This document shows, in pieces, positions 39,445 to 48,055 of a stretch of 64,000 bases of DNA. The notes under the pieces are model-generated. The model was not told where the DNA came from, made no database searches, and worked only from the letters and a program-made list of their open reading frames with translations. Both the position numbers and the translations under genes were made by a program. The stretch is from Candidatus Methylophosphatis roskildensis (GTDB lineage Bacteria; Pseudomonadota; Gammaproteobacteria; Burkholderiales; Rhodocyclaceae), in assembly GCA_016708905.1 (NCBI GenBank), contig JADJEV010000001.1, positions 1 through 64,000 of the forward strand. Reading direction: 5' to 3'. Every line of letters starts with the position of its first letter. Within the stretch, counting starts at the first letter, position 1.

Positions 39445-40581
39445 TCAGCTTCCGGCCTTCGCGGCCGCGGGTGCCGTGGCGGGAGCGGCCGCCGGCCGGG
39501 ACGGCTCGTCGCTCAGCAACCTGACCTTCTGCCCCGGCTGCAGCAGATGCGCCCCGGCGGTCACGACCACCTGGCCGGGCGCCAGGCCGTTGCTGAGAAG
39601 CGCGTCGTTGCCGTTCGGCCCGGCAATGGTCACCGGTACGCTGCGCACAGTGGAGGACGCCGGATCGAGCACCCACACCATGGTATGCTCGCCCGTCTTC
39701 AGCAACGCCGACAGGGGCACGCGGATCAGCGGCACCGGCGTTTGCGCGGAAAAGCGGACGTTGGCCGTCATGCCCCAGCGCATCCCGGCCGGCGGATCGG
39801 CCACCGCTACCCGAACCGCATAGGTCCGGGTGGCCGGGTCGGCGGCGGGTGCGGTCTCGCGGATCCGGCCATTGGACACACGCCCCGGCGCGGCCCACAG
39901 AGACACTTCGACGCGCTTGGCGGCGCGAACCGCTTCGACCTGGTCCTCGGGCACGCCGATGGCGATCTCCTTTTCGGCGGTCTGCGCCAGCCTGACCACG
40001 GTCTGGCCCGACGTCACCACCTGCCCAGCCTCGGCCTCGACCGCCGTGATCACGCCGTCGGCATCGGCGCGGAGCGCCGCGTACTCGGCCTGATTGTCCT
40101 GAATGCCCAGTTGGGCGCGCACGGCATTGAGCTGCGCCAGCGCGCTGTCATGAGCGGCCTGGCGGCGGTCAAGTTCGGCCTGGCTGATGAAGTTCTTCGC
40201 CCGCAGGTCGCGGTAGCGCGCCAGATCGGCCTTCGCGAGTTCGTACTGGCTGACCGCAGCCGTGACATTCGATCGCGCCGCTGCTTCGGCGAGCTTGAGG
40301 TCTTGCGGATCGAGCTGGGCCAGCACCTGCCCCTTCTTCACCTGCGCGCCGACGTCGACCAGTCGGCGCAGGATCTTGCCGCCGACACGAAAGCCCAGAC
40401 GCGATTCGTAGCGCGGGCGCACCTCGCCGGAGAATTCGGCCAGCAGATCGGCGCGCTCGGCGGCGACCGTCAGCGTGCGCACGGGTCGAACCACCTCGAC
40501 CACCTGCTGCTCCTTGGCGCAGCCGGCGATCAGCAGGGCTATGAGTGGCACGAGGCAGACGGAAACGACGGCACGATTCAT
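39445..40581 (-). CDS. RND efflux adaptor (membrane fusion lipoprotein)
   Basis: 378 residues. Lipoprotein signal LVPLIALLIAGC (lipobox IAGC, Cys ~21), then a barrel-sandwich hybrid domain (SRLGFRVGGKILRRLVDVGAQVKKGQVLAQLDPQD), a helical hairpin (RYRDLRAKNFISQAELDR), and a beta-barrel (VPLSALLKTGEHTMVWVLD). It links the inner-membrane pump to a TolC-type channel. The start overlaps the stop of the TetR gene (ATGA), so repressor, adaptor and pump form one operon. Confidence 0.93.
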   Translation of the reverse strand: MNRAVVSVCLVPLIALLIAGCAKEQQVVEVVRPVRTLTVAAERADLLAEFSGEVRPRYESRLGFRVGGKILRRLVDVGAQVKKGQVLAQLDPQDLKLAEAAARSNVTAAVSQYELAKADLARYRDLRAKNFISQAELDRRQAAHDSALAQLNAVRAQLGIQDNQAEYAALRADADGVITAVEAEAGQVVTSGQTVVRLAQTAEKEIAIGVPEDQVEAVRAAKRVEVSLWAAPGRVSNGRIRETAPAADPATRTYAVRVAVADPPAGMRWGMTANVRFSAQTPVPLIRVPLSALLKTGEHTMVWVLDPASSTVRSVPVTIAGPNGNDALLSNGLAPGQVVVTAGAHLLQPGQKVRLLSDEPSRPAAAPATAPAAAKAGS

Positions 40582-41225
40582 CGCGGCTCCTTGGCGCCCG
40601 CCACCAGCAGGCCATGAAAGACCAGATCGAGATAGGCATCGAGATAGGCGCGCGGATCCATGCGCTTGGGCTCGCAGCAGGCGAACGAGTAGCGCCAGGT
40701 GGCAAGGTGGATCAGCGGGGCCATCAACACGTTGACGATCAGTTCGTCATTGACGCTGCGGAACGTGCCGCGCTCGATGCCAAGCCGCAACGCCCGCCGA
40801 ACCAACTCGCGGCCACGGCCCATCACCTCGTCGAAATAGAACTTCGCCACCTCGGGGAAGTTCTGCGCTTCGGCCATCATCAGCTTGGGGATTCCGCCCA
40901 GATCGGTCGCGCCGATCAGCTCCCACCAGCCGAGCAGGATCTCGCGCAGCAGGCGCTCGGGGTCGTCGCCATGGCATTGGAAGAGCGCCTCGCCCTGCTC
41001 GAGCGCCGGCACGATGCCTTCCCGAATCACTGCGGTGAACAGAGCTTCCTTGCTGTCGAAGTAGAGGTACAGCGTGCCCTTGGAAACCCCGGCGCGCGCA
41101 GCCACGTCGTCGAGCTTGGTCGCGGCGAATCCGCGCTCGACGAACAGCGACAGTGCCGCGGTCGTGAGTTCCTGCGGGCGTGCTTCCTTGCGACGGGAAA
41201 AGCGCGCGCGGGCTTCAGCGTTCAT
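40578..41225 (-). CDS. TetR-family repressor of the efflux operon
   Basis: 215 residues. The helix-turn-helix is TTAALSLFVERGFAATKLDDVAARAGVSKGTLYLYFDSKEALF (residues ~20-62), followed by an all-helical ligand domain with WELIGATDLGGIPKLMMAE. It is the first gene of the efflux operon, and a perfect 9-bp inverted repeat lies 50 bases upstream, so self-regulation is likely. Confidence 0.92.
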   Translation of the reverse strand: MNAEARARFSRRKEARPQELTTAALSLFVERGFAATKLDDVAARAGVSKGTLYLYFDSKEALFTAVIREGIVPALEQGEALFQCHGDDPERLLREILLGWWELIGATDLGGIPKLMMAEAQNFPEVAKFYFDEVMGRGRELVRRALRLGIERGTFRSVNDELIVNVLMAPLIHLATWRYSFACCEPKRMDPRAYLDAYLDLVFHGLLVAGAKEPR

Positions 41226-41275
41226 TGGCGTGTTCCGACGGTGAAGTCCGCTCCGAATCGAGCGGGATCTGCATA

Positions 41276-41301
41276 TTGATAACTAACCAGTCAGTTATCA
41301 A
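41276..41301. promoter_or_regulatory. Probable TetR operator
   Basis: TTGATAACT and AGTTATCAA, perfect 9-bp arms with an 8-nt centre, located upstream of the TetR-adaptor-pump operon. AT-rich in a GC-rich region. Operator role is inferred from position and symmetry. Confidence 0.75.
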
Positions 41302-41699
41302 ATTACACCGTGAGCCGCCTCGCGTCAAGCTGCTGTTCTTCGACCGAATGCTCTGGGTGGTGCCGATGGAGTCCGGGATCCCATCAACAGGTCTCGGGGC
41401 AAGCGGACGAGTCGAAGACGCAAGCGTTGCTTTGGTCCCGGCGCAGTGGGTCGATCCCGCCACGGCGTGAGCGCGGGTGCCCACGGCATTCGTTGCGATT
41501 CCGAGAGCTCTCCACGCGCCGGCCGCACGCAATTTGCCGAACAACGATTGTTGGCGCCCGAAATACTTGTGGATGCGGCGTTGGATTCCCTATCCTTGGC
41601 ACGGCGCCGAAGCGCGCGAGTGCGTGGCGATTGAGAACCCGCACCGCGTCCGATATTGGCTTACCGGACGAGTGCAGGTGGGAGCTTTCAGGTAAGAAG
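41302..41699. other. Intergenic stretch
   Basis: About 400 bp between the efflux operon promoter and the di-haem protein gene. No supportable gene; the word GTGGGTCGATCCCGC near 41446 recurs near 43275, either side of the di-haem gene, suggesting flanking short repeats. Confidence 0.45.
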
Positions 41700-43043
41700 C
41701 TACAGCGACTCGAGAAACTTCAGTAGCAACTGCCGATCAGCCTCGCTCAGAGCCAGGTACGCCGCCGTCACGGGTGCCGCCTGCCCTGCATGCCGCTCGA
41801 TAGCCTCTTGCTTGGTGAACGTGAGGCCATCGTGCATCAGGCGATTGCGTGTCCTCAAACCCCACAGCGGCGCCGTCCGGATCTGTTTGGCCGTACCCGC
41901 GAACTCGGGCGTCGGCTGCACCGGGATGCCGTCCCCGGTCCCGATGTCGTGAAGCAGGAAGTCGCTGTAGGGATGGAAGGCCTTGTTGCCAAGTGCGGCG
42001 GGAATCTCGAACGTGCCGCCGTTGATCTTTGTGCCGGGCGCGGCGGTCACGAGCGTGCCTACGTGGCAGGTCGCGCAGCCGGTGCTCTTGAACAGCGCTT
42101 CGCCCGCGCGTACTTCGGCGGTGATCGCGCCGCGGGGCGGCGCCTTGGTTGAGCGCATGAAGTCGGCGAACGCGATCACGTCGTCGCCGTCGTCCTCGGG
42201 GTCCGGCACCGGATCGTACTCCGTGCCGTATCCAACGAACACACCGCTCGAGGTGTTCTCCTCGGGCAGCAGCGGGCTCGTGATGCCCATCTCGTTGAGA
42301 TAAGCGTCGGCAGAGAACGACACGAGGCTCCCGTGTTGGCTCTTCCAGCCCAGACGCCCGATGCGCGTCGTACCCGGCGCTTCGAGCACCGGCGAGAGCA
42401 CGGCCGTTCCGCGCATGGCGGCGGGCTGCGCATCGCGGAGGCGGAGCAAGGTATCGTTCGAAAGCGCCTCGACGAAGCCCAGGCCGAGGGTGCTCGTCGA
42501 CAGACGGAACGTGCGAATGTCGTCCTCATAAGCCACGCGTTCGACGATCGCCGCGTGCGTCGCGCGCGAGTGCACGAGCGAGCCGCCGAGAGATTCGAAG
42601 AAGTCATCGCCATTGAGGTGCCCCGTACGGTGCTCGGTGATCTGGCTGGCGCCGCCCGTGACCACATTTTCATGGCATTCGCGACAGCTCTGGGCATTGT
42701 AGACAGGGCCGATGCCGTCAGCGATCGTCTCGACCTCCTCGAAGATGAAGCGGTTGTCGTTGAACGAGCGCAGCGCTACGACGGTATCCTTGGTAAGCGT
42801 GTCGTAAGCGGGGCCTTGCTCGAGATAGCCGTTAGTCATGTTGTCGAACCCGGTCGGCGCCTCGGTCGGGCGCGGCGACGGCGGGCGCCTCCCACCGCGG
42901 CCATCGGTGGTGCTGGCCTCTTCGCTCGGCGCGGTCCGTCCAACTCGGAAACGATCGCGACGGTTGTCGGCGTCGGCCTGATCGACGGCAATCAGAGTGC
43001 TCAGGGCAACGCCCGCAGTGAGCGACAAAATAGAGTTGCGCAT
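41700..43043 (-). CDS. Di-haem oxidoreductase (DUF1111, putative peroxidase)
   Basis: 447 residues. Signal peptide ending ADA, then two c-type haem sites: CRECH (~residue 119) and CATCH (~322), with MHDGLTFTKQEAIERHAGQA near the C-terminus, the family's conserved block. Expected in the periplasm as an electron-transfer or peroxidase-like enzyme; substrate unknown. It is monocistronic. The family is often associated with imelysin-like iron-uptake genes, but none is present in this window. Confidence 0.88.
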   Translation of the reverse strand: MRNSILSLTAGVALSTLIAVDQADADNRRDRFRVGRTAPSEEASTTDGRGGRRPPSPRPTEAPTGFDNMTNGYLEQGPAYDTLTKDTVVALRSFNDNRFIFEEVETIADGIGPVYNAQSCRECHENVVTGGASQITEHRTGHLNGDDFFESLGGSLVHSRATHAAIVERVAYEDDIRTFRLSTSTLGLGFVEALSNDTLLRLRDAQPAAMRGTAVLSPVLEAPGTTRIGRLGWKSQHGSLVSFSADAYLNEMGITSPLLPEENTSSGVFVGYGTEYDPVPDPEDDGDDVIAFADFMRSTKAPPRGAITAEVRAGEALFKSTGCATCHVGTLVTAAPGTKINGGTFEIPAALGNKAFHPYSDFLLHDIGTGDGIPVQPTPEFAGTAKQIRTAPLWGLRTRNRLMHDGLTFTKQEAIERHAGQAAPVTAAYLALSEADRQLLLKFLESL

Positions 43044-43403
43044 GGATTCCCTCTCCGCTGAAGTGTGGTGTGAGTGCTTTCAAGTGCGGCGTGAGCGCTT
43101 TCCTTTTCTGTGAGCGCCAGGTTCGCTCCATCGCCCGCGGGCACGACTGGCTGCAAGATCCATACCGAACAAATATGCTGGGACGAATCAGTAGCTTATG
43201 CGTTTGGACGCACGAAGCATCGTCGGGCATCTACGACGAAAGTGCTAGGTGACAATCCAAGCTTTCGCGTAGTGGGTCGATCCCGCGCCGGAGTGAGTGC
43301 GACTGCCTGCCCCGCAGTCGCTCCTCAACCCTTCGCGGCGTAACCCGCGGTCTTCAGGCCGTAGGTAGCCCGCATTCGGCGCAATATCGATTGCGCCCTA
43401 CGC
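43044..43403. other. Intergenic stretch upstream of the di-haem gene
   Basis: About 360 bp; no gene seen. Contains the presumed promoter of the di-haem gene and a second copy of the GTGGGTCGATCCCGC word near 43275. Confidence 0.45.
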
Positions 43404-43601
43404 GTGCTGATGACGCCCCAGTTGCGCAGCACCTTGTGCGATCACGCCGCCGGCAACTACCGCATCCTGACGACGCTGGCCGCCGAACTGCTCGCCGCCG
43501 CCGCCCAGCGCGATCTGCCGCAACTCGATGAGAAGCTATACCTCGATGTCTTCGCCCAACCCGAAAGCCCCAAGCCGCGCCGTGCGGCTGCCGGCCGCTG
43601 A
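43404..43601 (+). pseudogene. C-terminal remnant of an AAA ATPase (TniB/ExeA type)
   Basis: The fragment MTPQLRSTLCDHAAGNYRILTT ... AAAQRDLPQLDEKLYLDVF (quoted in part) matches the C-terminal tail of AAA ATPases that accompany transposases. No Walker motifs remain; the upstream sequence is not coding in this frame. Presumably debris of a transposon. Confidence 0.55.
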
Positions 43602-43616
43602 TCACTGGAGCCTGCT

Positions 43617-43830
43617 ATGCGACCCGACTCAACGCCCGTCAAGATCCGCCTGCCGCCCATCTCCGATGCGGCTGTCGTCGAGATCTATGACTTCCTCTGC
43701 AATTTCCTTCGGCTCTTCGAATCCCACTATGGCGGCCAGATCCATACTTTTACGCGGATCGTTCCTTCGACAACACCGTCCAGCACACATCGCCCCCGAA
43801 ATCCCCGCCCGACGACCCACCTTTCTGATC
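43617..43830 (+). pseudogene. Small protein accompanying the ATPase remnant, frameshifted
   Basis: Begins 15 bases after the ATPase remnant stop with MRPDSTPVKIRLPPISD and an amphipathic stretch VVEIYDFLCNFLRLFESHYGGQIH; a one-base shift at ~43745 then opens YADRSFDNTV ... PPDDPPF ending at a TGA. The pairing with the ATPase tail suggests a transposon accessory gene. Function unknown. Confidence 0.45.
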
Positions 43831-43849
43831 CACAGACCCGCTCAACAAC

Positions 43850-43880
43850 AACGCCGTCGGCATTCATCGCCGACGGCGTT
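43850..43880 (+). terminator. Strong hairpin after the remnant pair
   Basis: Perfect 12-bp arms AACGCCGTCGGC / GCCGACGGCGTT with a 7-nt loop, followed by TCG. A likely bidirectional terminator. Confidence 0.7.
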
Positions 43881-44041
43881 TCGCTTCATGACCAACTCGC
43901 CTCGACACCATCACTTTGCGTGAACATCGGGGCATCAAATTCGGTGACCGCACTCAATTCCCTGGCACGGCTTACTGCCGAGGCAATTCCAAAAGGATAT
44001 TTTCTACGGGGCTCCGAACTCGGCGCTCAGCGACCGTGCTT

Positions 44042-44096
44042 GTCCAACAAACCGTTCAGATCGTGGCTTCGCACGATCTAACCTTGTTCGTTAGGC
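44042..44096 (-). other. attC recombination site downstream of the cassette gene
   Basis: On the minus strand it runs GCCTAAC (R'') ... GTTGGAC (R'), 55 nt, with an internal hairpin AGATCGTG/CACGATCT. The TAA stop of the cassette gene lies inside GCCTAAC, as is usual for integron cassettes. Confidence 0.75.
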
Positions 44097-44618
44097 CTTC
44101 GCCGCTGCCCACACACCCCCGCCAAAACCTTCGCGCGCGTAAACCTTGATGGGAAACCGAGACTCAAACTTGCGACCCTCAAGGTCTTTGTAGGTGATGG
44201 ACACTTCAGCCTCCGAACCGTACCTCAGCCAAGAATCTTCTCCTGGGTTATCCGTGAACGCCCCGAACGACGTTGTCAACTCCTCTCCGTTCCGAAGAAG
44301 CGGAATCTCGCTTGCGCTCAGGAAGTTCGATTCGATCATTTTGAACTTCTGATCACGCACACCTGGCTCAAGTAGCGACGCAATCTCTGCCTCTGAGGCA
44401 TGCAGCCGCACCCGTACCGCAGGCCTGCTCCCTGTGTTGGCAATGACCAGATTGAACGTAGCAGCCGAGATGCCTGAACTGTGCTCTGTGATGAAAGCGG
44501 TGACGACGGGCCGATTGGACTGCAGCCAGTTGACTTTGGTGAAGTACAGCGACACGAGCGAGATGAGAATCGCGCCCACGGAAAGGGCGGTTTTGAGATC
44601 GTCTGCAGTCACGGACAT
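44091..44618 (-). CDS. Integron cassette gene, membrane-anchored hypothetical protein
   Basis: 175 residues. One N-terminal transmembrane helix (ALSVGAILISLVSLYFT, residues ~10-26) and a soluble beta-rich domain (VVTAFITEHSSGISAATFNLVIANTGSRPAVRVRLHA, quoted here only in part by its ANTGSRPA core), ending FGGGVWAAAKA. GC content is lower than the neighbours. Flanked on both sides by attC sites; I do not recognise a function. The domain resembles generic membrane-anchored proteins found in cassettes. Confidence 0.7.
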   Translation of the reverse strand: MSVTADDLKTALSVGAILISLVSLYFTKVNWLQSNRPVVTAFITEHSSGISAATFNLVIANTGSRPAVRVRLHASEAEIASLLEPGVRDQKFKMIESNFLSASEIPLLRNGEELTTSFGAFTDNPGEDSWLRYGSEAEVSITYKDLEGRKFESRFPIKVYAREGFGGGVWAAAKA

Positions 44619-44631
44619 AGTGGACTCGGAG

Positions 44632-44708
44632 GCCTAACGAATAGCGTTTATCCGCCGAAGCGGATGGGGGCAGCGCGACGTCATTTCGGCGGATAAACCT
44701 CGTTGGAC
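44632..44708 (-). other. attC recombination site upstream of the cassette gene
   Basis: On the minus strand GTCCAAC (R'') ... GTTAGGC (R'), 77 nt, folding on a 14-bp stem GTTTATCCGCCGAA/TTCGGCGGATAAAC. The R' GTTAGGC is exactly complementary to the R'' GCCTAAC at the far end of the cassette, as expected for the two ends of one cassette; the outer boxes GTCCAAC and GTTGGAC complement each other too. Confidence 0.75.
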
Positions 44709-44957
44709 TGGGCCGCCGCGACGGCGGAGGCTATGGGGATTGTAAGGCGGTGGCGCCCGAAGTCAATTGAATGGCATGGCCAGAGTGGGTCGTGCGGGCC
44801 GCACCGATGTGCGCAAAAGGTAGCGTAGCAGCGCGCGGGCGGAGCTGGCGGGCAAAGTGGCGCGATCGCAGGCGCTGTTGCGCGCGCCGGGGACGAGCCA
44901 GGCCGCGTACGGCGATACCGTCCGTTCGCTGCGCAACAGAAAGGCCGGGATCGATTC

Positions 44958-45384
44958 TCACGGCGGTCCGCGTGGATGAGGCAGGTGAGCTTGCGCGCCG
45001 ATCGTGGCAAGCAGACGGAACTGTGCGGTCGCGCAATTCGGGCAGCGAGCGTGCTCGATGTGCGAAACGCGACGCAGGAACGCCGCCACCGACTCGATCA
45101 CGACCGGCCGCGCAGGTGGTGCGCCGAGCGCAGCGCGGGCCGCAGCCAGGCCGTTGTTCGTCCTGGCCGGCCAGAGCAGGCCGTAGTGACGGATGCGCTC
45201 GAAGCCGGCCGGCAGCACATGCTGCAGGAAGCGATGGATGAACGCGGGACCGGGGATGCGCACTGTGCGCTTGGCGCCCACAGCGGGATCGGCGCGCACG
45301 CGCAAGAGCACCTCGTTGCACTCGATGCCGACGATGCGCTCGTTGGAGATCGCCACCCGGTGTATATGGCGACCCATGACGCTG
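44958..45384 (-). pseudogene. C-terminal remnant of an IS91-type transposase
   Basis: In-frame HRVAISNERIVGIE, then FIHRFLQHVLPAGFERIRHYGLLW, the signature of the IS91/Y2 transposase C-terminus, and a Cys pair CPNC near the end. The N-terminal catalytic half with the tyrosines is missing; the fragment abuts the cimA 5' end, so cimA may use a promoter inside the remnant. Confidence 0.75.
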
Positions 45385-45420
45385 TAGAATCCGTGCTGCA
45401 TCGCATCGGCACAAATTCTC

Positions 45421-47013
45421 ATGGCCCGCATCTCCATCTACGACTCCACGCTGCGCGACGGCGCGCAGGCGCAAGGCATCTCCTACTCGGTCGACGACAA
45501 GATCAAGATCGTCGAGCGGCTCGACGCGCTCGGCATCCGCTACATCGAGGCCGGCAATCCCGGCTCGAACCCGAAGGATCTCGAGTTCTTCGCCCGCGCC
45601 GCGAGCCTGAAACTCGCCAACGCCTGCATCATCGCCTTCGGCGCGACGCGCAAAGTCGGCATTCCCGTTGCCGACGACGCCAACATCCAGTCGCTGCTCA
45701 AGGCCGGCACCGCCGCCATCGCCATCTTCGGCAAGAGCTGGGATTACCAGGCGCTGGAGATCCTGCGTACGACGCTGGAAGAAAACCTGGCAATGATCGG
45801 CGACACGGTGCGCTACCTGAAACGGCACGGCAAGGAAGTGGTGTTCGACGCCGAACACTTCTTCGACGGCTACAAGGACAACCCGGAATTCGCGCTCAAG
45901 ACGCTGGCCGCCGCGGTCGAGGCCGGCGCCGATTCGCTCGCGCTGTGCGACACCAACGGCGGCAGCTTCCCCGACGAGATCTTCGACATCACGCGCACGG
46001 TCTGCCAGCACTTCCCGAACGCGGCCGTCGGCATCCACTGCCACAACGACAGCGAAATGGCGGTGGCCAACTCCATCCGCGCCGTGCAGGCCGGCGCCAC
46101 GCAGGTGCAGGGCACCATCAACGGTCTGGGCGAACGCTGCGGCAACGCCAACCTCTGCTCGATCATCCCCAACCTGCAACTGAAGCTTGGCCACGATTGC
46201 ATCCCTGCCGACGCGATGCGGCACCTGACCAGCACCTCGCGCTCGGTGGCGGAAATCGCCAACATGCCGCACAACGACAAGGCACCCTACGTCGGCAGCC
46301 ACGCCTTCGCGCACAAGGGCGGCATGCACATCGACGCGGTGGTGAAGAACCCGATTTCCTACGAGCACGTCAACCCGGAACTGGTCGGCAACAGCCGGCG
46401 AATGCTGATGTCGGAAGTGGCGGGCCGCAGCACGCTGCTGGCGCGCATCAACGCCGTCGATCCGACACTGGCGAAGGACTCGCCCGAGACGCGGGGGATC
46501 GTGGATAAGCTCAAGGAACTCGAACACGAGGGTTACCAGTTCGAGGCGGCGGAGAGCTCGTTCGAACTGGTGGTGCGCAAGATGCTCGGCCGCTACACCC
46601 CCTTCTTCGAACTGGTCGAATTCAAGGTCATCGTCAGCGAACCCTGCGTCAACGAGGAGGCGAACTCGTCGGTGATCATCAAGGTTCGCGTCGGCGACCA
46701 GGAAGTGCTGACAGTCGCCGAGGGCGACGGACCGGTGAACGCCCTCGACCGCGCCGCGCGCAAGGCGCTGGAGCGCCTCTATCCGGCCATCGGCGAGATT
46801 CGCCTGACCGACTACAAGGTGCGCGTGCTGGATTCCGACAAGGCTTCCGCGGCCAAGGTGCGGGTGCTGGTCGAATCCACCGACGGCCGCGAGAACTGGA
46901 CCACCATCGGCGTCTCCACCGACATCATCAACGCCTCCTGGCAGGCGCTGGTCGACGCTATGGAATACAAGCTGATACGCGATCAGGAACCCAAGTCGCC
47001 TTCGCGCTTGTGA
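45421..47013 (+). CDS. cimA: Citramalate synthase
   Basis: 530 residues. LeuA-type TIM barrel with metal-binding ISIYDSTLRDGAQAQG and the HCHND motif, GTINGLGERCGNAN, then a C-terminal LeuA-like regulatory domain (FELVEFKVIVSEP onward). The SYSVDDK and GNPGSNPKD features fit CimA-type (R)-citramalate synthase, which condenses pyruvate and acetyl-CoA for isoleucine synthesis independent of threonine. The downstream leuC and leuD products would process citramalate as well as isopropylmalate. Intact. Confidence 0.88.
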   Translation: MARISIYDSTLRDGAQAQGISYSVDDKIKIVERLDALGIRYIEAGNPGSNPKDLEFFARAASLKLANACIIAFGATRKVGIPVADDANIQSLLKAGTAAIAIFGKSWDYQALEILRTTLEENLAMIGDTVRYLKRHGKEVVFDAEHFFDGYKDNPEFALKTLAAAVEAGADSLALCDTNGGSFPDEIFDITRTVCQHFPNAAVGIHCHNDSEMAVANSIRAVQAGATQVQGTINGLGERCGNANLCSIIPNLQLKLGHDCIPADAMRHLTSTSRSVAEIANMPHNDKAPYVGSHAFAHKGGMHIDAVVKNPISYEHVNPELVGNSRRMLMSEVAGRSTLLARINAVDPTLAKDSPETRGIVDKLKELEHEGYQFEAAESSFELVVRKMLGRYTPFFELVEFKVIVSEPCVNEEANSSVIIKVRVGDQEVLTVAEGDGPVNALDRAARKALERLYPAIGEIRLTDYKVRVLDSDKASAAKVRVLVESTDGRENWTTIGVSTDIINASWQALVDAMEYKLIRDQEPKSPSRL

Positions 47014-47126
47014 AGAAATCGTTGCGAGCGGCCTGAGTTCGGTCCGAGGAGCGCAGACGTACTCAGTGCTACATCGAGCACCGCATGGCCGAAATCGGGA
47101 CGCGCAGTAGATTCATTCACAAGCTC

Positions 47127-47918
47127 TCAGGCCCGATCGGGCTTCAACAGAACCAACTTCAACTGGTCCTGGTCGACCGGCTTCAAGGTCACCTGCTGGT
47201 AACTCACCAGGCCGCGCCTGCAGTGATTGAAGTCGCGCCGCCCGCCCTGGCGTTCAAGCACGTTGTGCTGCTTCCAGAAACGCGCAAATTCCGGACTGCC
47301 CTTCTTCAGGTCGTCGATCAGCCGCACCAGTGCCGGTTCGTCGAGCCGCGTCCGGCAGTCGGCGCGAAACTCCGCCACCAGTCGGCCCGCCCGCGTTTCC
47401 CAGTCGACGATGAGCGCGCGCGCTCCGGGCGCGAGGAACACATAGCGCAGCAGATTGCGCGGCAGTTCAGATTCCCTGACGCGCTGGTCGAGCCAGCCGG
47501 CGAAGAGTGCGGCCGCCGGCTTGTTCCACGCCAGCATGTCCCAGGTACGGCCGAGGATGTAGGCGGGAATCGCGATGTTGGCGACCAGCGAGATGAGCAG
47601 GTCGGCCGCCGCATCGCTTTCCGGCGCTGCGGCCAGCGGATCGCGCCGCCCGGCGAGTTCGAAGATGTAGGCGCGCTCGCCGCGGGTGAGATGAAGCCCT
47701 TGCGCCAGTCGTTCCAGCGCATCCGCCGAAACATTGACCGGGCGCCCTTGTTCGATCCAGGTGTACCAGGTCGGGCTGATGCCGGCGAGTTGCGCGACTT
47801 CCTCGCGGCGCAGGCCCTGCGTGCGCCGCCGGCTGCCGGCGGGGAAGCCGAAAGCCTCGGGCGCCTGGCGACTGCGCGCGGCCTGGAGAAATTCGCCGAG
47901 TTCCTTGCGGGTGTCCAT
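47127..47918 (-). CDS. XRE-family regulator with MmyB-like ligand domain
   Basis: 263 residues from MDTRKELGEFLQAARSR. HTH_31 domain RTQGLRREEVAQLAGISPTWYTWIEQGRPVNVSADALERLA, then a PAS-like MmyB domain (ILGRTWDMLAWNKPAAALFAGW, LVAEFRADC). Divergent from leuC with a 137-bp shared region. Regulators of this type often control the adjacent divergent gene, often a dehydrogenase; a link to leuCD is only suggested by position. Confidence 0.88.
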   Translation of the reverse strand: MDTRKELGEFLQAARSRQAPEAFGFPAGSRRRTQGLRREEVAQLAGISPTWYTWIEQGRPVNVSADALERLAQGLHLTRGERAYIFELAGRRDPLAAAPESDAAADLLISLVANIAIPAYILGRTWDMLAWNKPAAALFAGWLDQRVRESELPRNLLRYVFLAPGARALIVDWETRAGRLVAEFRADCRTRLDEPALVRLIDDLKKGSPEFARFWKQHNVLERQGGRRDFNHCRRGLVSYQQVTLKPVDQDQLKLVLLKPDRA

Positions 47919-47960
47919 GAACGGCCTCTGGCTGTTAATTCCAGTACCAGTATAAATAGC

Positions 47961-47974
47961 ACCCTTGTCAGGGT
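47961..47974. promoter_or_regulatory. Inverted repeat between regulator and leuC
   Basis: ACCCT-tgtc-AGGGT in the divergent promoter region, 43 bases upstream of the regulator start. Possible operator; unproven. Confidence 0.3.
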
Positions 47975-48055
47975 ACAAACGATTCGCTAGCATCCTCGCC
48001 CATGGCGCAGCACACGCCTCGCCTATCACCTCATCACCGCATGCGAGGAGGCCTC

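Noticed and set aside
36183..39524. 1113-codon open frame on the plus strand opposite the RND pump
   Set aside because: It is the antisense of a clearly conserved RND transporter in GC-rich DNA; its product is low-complexity His/Arg/Asp-rich without domains.
43916..44149. Short plus-strand frame overlapping the first attC site
   Set aside because: It crosses the attC and the antisense of the cassette gene and has no start signal.
44731..46527. 598-codon minus-strand frame opposite cimA
   Set aside because: Antisense shadow of cimA; no motifs. Only the IS91-type remnant in another minus frame at 44958-45384 is convincing.
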